6,895 nt of DNA. It comes from an uncultured Peptococcaceae bacterium (GTDB lineage: Bacteria; Bacillota; Desulfotomaculia; Desulfotomaculales; Desulfocucumaceae). Location of the stretch: contig CATZDY010000131.1 in NCBI GenBank assembly GCA_958417755.1, forward strand, positions 1-6,895, in the 5' to 3' direction. The translations under genes were made by a program, and so were the position numbers. Position 1 is the first letter of the stretch; each line of letters begins with the position of its first letter. Below the pieces are notes generated by a model. It was not told the DNA's origin. It made no database searches and was given only the letters and a program-made list of their open reading frames with translations. Positions 5,404 through 6,895 of the stretch are shown one piece after another.

Positions 5404-5410
5404 GGGGGGG
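5404..5410 (+). promoter_or_regulatory. G7 run acting as the sigma gene ribosome binding site
   Basis: The only purine-rich segment at a suitable distance from the ATG at 5419 is a run of seven G residues, ending 8 nt before it. GGGGG can pair with the anti-Shine-Dalgarno CCUCC through one G-U pair, so initiation is probably weaker than at the neighbouring GGAGG sites. This choice of site excludes the longer in-frame TTG start at 5380, which has no binding site. Confidence 0.5.
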
Positions 5411-5418
5411 ACATCGGC

Positions 5419-6012
5419 ATGCACCCTGATGAAGCATTGGTTCAACAGATTATACAAGGGAATGATGATGCTTATGACGGATTGGTTCAAAAATACCAGA
5501 ATAGAATATATACCATTGCCTATCGATATACAGGGAATCATGCAGATGCTTGTGATTTGACTCAGGAAACCTTTATAAAGGTTTATCAAGCTTTGGGTAG
5601 CTTTCGAGGAGAATCTGCCTTTGCCACATGGCTTTATCGCATTGCTGCCAATGTATGCCGTGACGAGTTGCGCAGGAAAAAGCGTAAGAAGACTTTTTCT
5701 TTGGATGAAATCACCGAAGAAACAGGAGGCAATGCTGCATTAATGGATGAAACCATGTCACCAGAAGATTCTGTGGAAAAGATGGAATTACAGCAGCTTG
5801 TGCAGCAATGTATCAATTCTTTATCTGATGAGCATCGGTTAATTTTAATCATGAGAGAAATGCAAGGACTTTCTTATGAAGAAATTGCCGGAGCTTTACA
5901 ATGTTCTTTAGGAACTGTGAAGTCAAGGCTCAGTAGGTCCAGACAAGCATTAAAACAGCAGGTGTTACGGCACAAGGAACTTTTATCAATCATCAATCGT
6001 CAGGACAGGTAA
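5419..6012 (+). CDS. ECF-family RNA polymerase sigma factor (SigW/RpoE-like)
   Basis: The product is 197 residues from the ATG at 5419, with the two-domain plan of group 4 sigma factors. Region 2 spans about 8-90, with YRYTGNHADACDLTQETFIKVY (core RNA polymerase and -10 contacts) and FATWLYRIAANVCRDELRRKKR (promoter melting and DNA contact). An acidic linker (about 94-120) joins it to region 4 (about 125-182). There LSYEEIAGALQCSLGTVKSR is the helix-turn-helix that reads the -35 element. No region 1.1 or 3 is present, as expected. It should redirect RNA polymerase to a small stress regulon, probably including its own promoter. The anti-sigma gene begins 14 bp later, with its ribosome binding site overlapping this stop codon, so the two are co-transcribed and probably translationally coupled. 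Confidence 0.94.
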   Translation: MHPDEALVQQIIQGNDDAYDGLVQKYQNRIYTIAYRYTGNHADACDLTQETFIKVYQALGSFRGESAFATWLYRIAANVCRDELRRKKRKKTFSLDEITEETGGNAALMDETMSPEDSVEKMELQQLVQQCINSLSDEHRLILIMREMQGLSYEEIAGALQCSLGTVKSRLSRSRQALKQQVLRHKELLSIINRQDR

Positions 6013-6026
6013 AGGAGGGAGTCGGA

Positions 6027-6895
6027 ATGCAATGCCGTGAATGTCAAAAACATTTATCCATTTATTTAGACGGAATGCTAACTGCTCCTGAATGTCATTT
6101 GGTGGAAGCTCATTTGGCATCTTGTCCTGCTTGTGCCCAGGAGCTTGTGTCTTTACGTACTGTGGTGGGTTTGTTACAAGATTTGCCTGAAATGATTCCT
6201 CCAAAGGATTTGGCTTTATCAATAAAAAGTAAGATAAAAGATTTACCCCAAAAGAAATCAAGGTTTGTGGGTTATTGGGCTGCTTGGCAGAGAAAATTGG
6301 CTGTTTCCATGGGGATTATGGCAATGGCTGGGCTAAGCATTCTATTATATACTGGTTTAGGCATTGGTGAGCATGCCAAGCAAGTAGCTGATACCAGTAA
6401 TTTAAAAACACCTGCCATACAGACAGGAAATGGTGCTTCCCTGAAGGCCAAGGAAGCAGAAAATGGTATAGGAAAAAGTAATGAACAATCTGGGTTGGTT
6501 GAGGAAAAGAAGATTGCAGAATCTTCTGATACACCGGTGGAGGGGCCTAAAGGGGAGCCAAGTGGTGCGATTTATTCCCCTGCAGGAGAAGACCAGGAAA
6601 TGGAATCCCCTCCAGTTGAAGCTGATACCTCAATGGATAATGCAGCACCTATAGGGATAACTGCAAATTCTGTTCCAGAAAGCGTTACCATACCCTTGGA
6701 GCAAGAGATGGATGTACATCCGCAAATGGCCCAAAGCCGGTCTTTGACACCAGGAAGTGTTTCTTCTCCCACTGCTTCTGGGGGGGGAGGAATGTCTGGC
6801 GCTCCTGAGTCCGGAACAACAATGGGTAGAAATGAGCGAGAGTTTCAAAAGAGTAAATCCATAGATACCCCTAAAACCGTGGACTTAACAGTTCC
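6027..6895 (+). CDS. Membrane-anchored zinc-finger anti-sigma factor, 3' end outside the window
   Basis: The reading frame stays open to the window edge: 289 codons, with no stop. AAAGGAGGGA overlaps the sigma stop codon and ends 6 nt before the ATG. Residues 1-40 form a zf-HC2/ZAS anti-sigma domain with Cys3, Cys6, YLDG, then His29-x3-Cys33-x2-Cys36 in HLASCPAC. In this family these ligands bind zinc and the domain clamps the sigma factor. A single membrane segment follows (about 91-113, AVSMGIMAMAGLSILLY), after positively charged residues, so the N-terminus is cytoplasmic. The rest (from about 115) is a long extracytoplasmic tail rich in Ser, Pro, Gly, Glu and Thr with no recognisable domain. 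RsiW-type proteins usually stop sooner, so this one carries an extra outer part of unknown role. A G8 run (6780-6787) encodes part of a poly-glycine stretch. Confidence 0.9.
   Translation, partial: MQCRECQKHLSIYLDGMLTAPECHLVEAHLASCPACAQELVSLRTVVGLLQDLPEMIPPKDLALSIKSKIKDLPQKKSRFVGYWAAWQRKLAVSMGIMAMAGLSILLYTGLGIGEHAKQVADTSNLKTPAIQTGNGASLKAKEAENGIGKSNEQSGLVEEKKIAESSDTPVEGPKGEPSGAIYSPAGEDQEMESPPVEADTSMDNAAPIGITANSVPESVTIPLEQEMDVHPQMAQSRSLTPGSVSSPTASGGGGMSGAPESGTTMGRNEREFQKSKSIDTPKTVDLTV
6780..6787 (+). repeat. G8 homopolymer inside the anti-sigma gene
   Basis: Eight consecutive G residues encode part of the SGGGG stretch of the extracytoplasmic tail. Gain or loss of one G would shift the frame and truncate the tail, while leaving the zinc finger and membrane segment intact. 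Whether the length varies cannot be seen from one sequence. Confidence 0.6.

Noticed and set aside
5380..5418. N-terminal extension of the sigma factor from a TTG codon
   Set aside because: There is no ribosome binding site before the TTG, and the extra 13 residues do not resemble an ECF sigma N-terminus, which fits well from the ATG at 5419.
5986..6261. 91-residue minus-strand ORF opposite the sigma/anti-sigma junction
   Set aside because: It runs antisense to two well-supported genes and its sequence resembles no family.

Overview
The window looks like chromosomal DNA of a low-GC Gram-positive bacterium (Firmicutes). Clostridia is the best guess, with Peptococcaceae-like or Negativicutes relatives possible. 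The grounds are the AT-rich intergenic DNA, strong GGAGG-type ribosome binding sites, near-consensus sigma-A promoters, a tRNA with an encoded CCA, hairpin-plus-T-run terminators, and the protein families present. A menaquinone or demethylmenaquinone prenyltransferase (MenA) suggests a quinone-using anaerobe or facultative anaerobe. No phage, transposon or CRISPR feature is visible.

Layout. Bases 1-222 are an AT-rich regulatory region with an inverted and direct repeat cluster and a TTGTTT-N17-TATAAT promoter. It drives a small flavin-binding split-barrel protein (223-621), which ends at a textbook terminator. An HD-domain hydrolase follows (830-1345). Its stop codon lies inside a 15-bp hairpin that separates it from a convergent minus-strand block. 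Read in its own direction (right to left), that block is tRNA-Leu(CAA) (5209-5123), menA (4974-4108), a small nitroreductase (3880-3335) and a two-domain ABC-F ATPase (3047-1419). Each appears to have its own transcription signals. To the right of the tRNA, and divergent from it, an ECF sigma factor (5419-6012) is followed 14 bp later by a membrane-anchored zinc-finger anti-sigma factor. The anti-sigma gene runs off the right edge without a stop codon.

The most interesting part is the roughly 200-nt leader of the ABC-F gene (3048-3250, minus strand). A near-consensus promoter is followed by a tiny open reading frame (Met-Arg-Lys-stop). Directly at its stop codon begins a long hairpin, then a terminator-like hairpin, then a 9-bp hairpin that buries the ABC-F ribosome binding site. 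The 3' arm of the first hairpin can pair instead with the loop of the last one. This is the architecture expected of antibiotic-sensing, ribosome-mediated attenuation, and it supports reading the ABC-F protein as a ribosome-protection resistance factor. No drug is known from the sequence, and the RNA model is inference.

The sigma/anti-sigma pair is a self-contained signalling unit: the soluble sigma factor would be held by the cytoplasmic zinc-finger domain until a signal is sensed through the long extracytoplasmic tail. Runs of 7 G in the sigma ribosome binding site and 8 G in the anti-sigma coding region are possible slippage points. No gene-free stretch exceeds 300 bases. The longer gaps (1-222, 622-829, 3048-3334, 3881-4107, 4975-5122, 5210-5418) contain the signals listed. 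I see nothing else convincing in 1-104, 3285-3334, 3881-3981 or 4017-4107.
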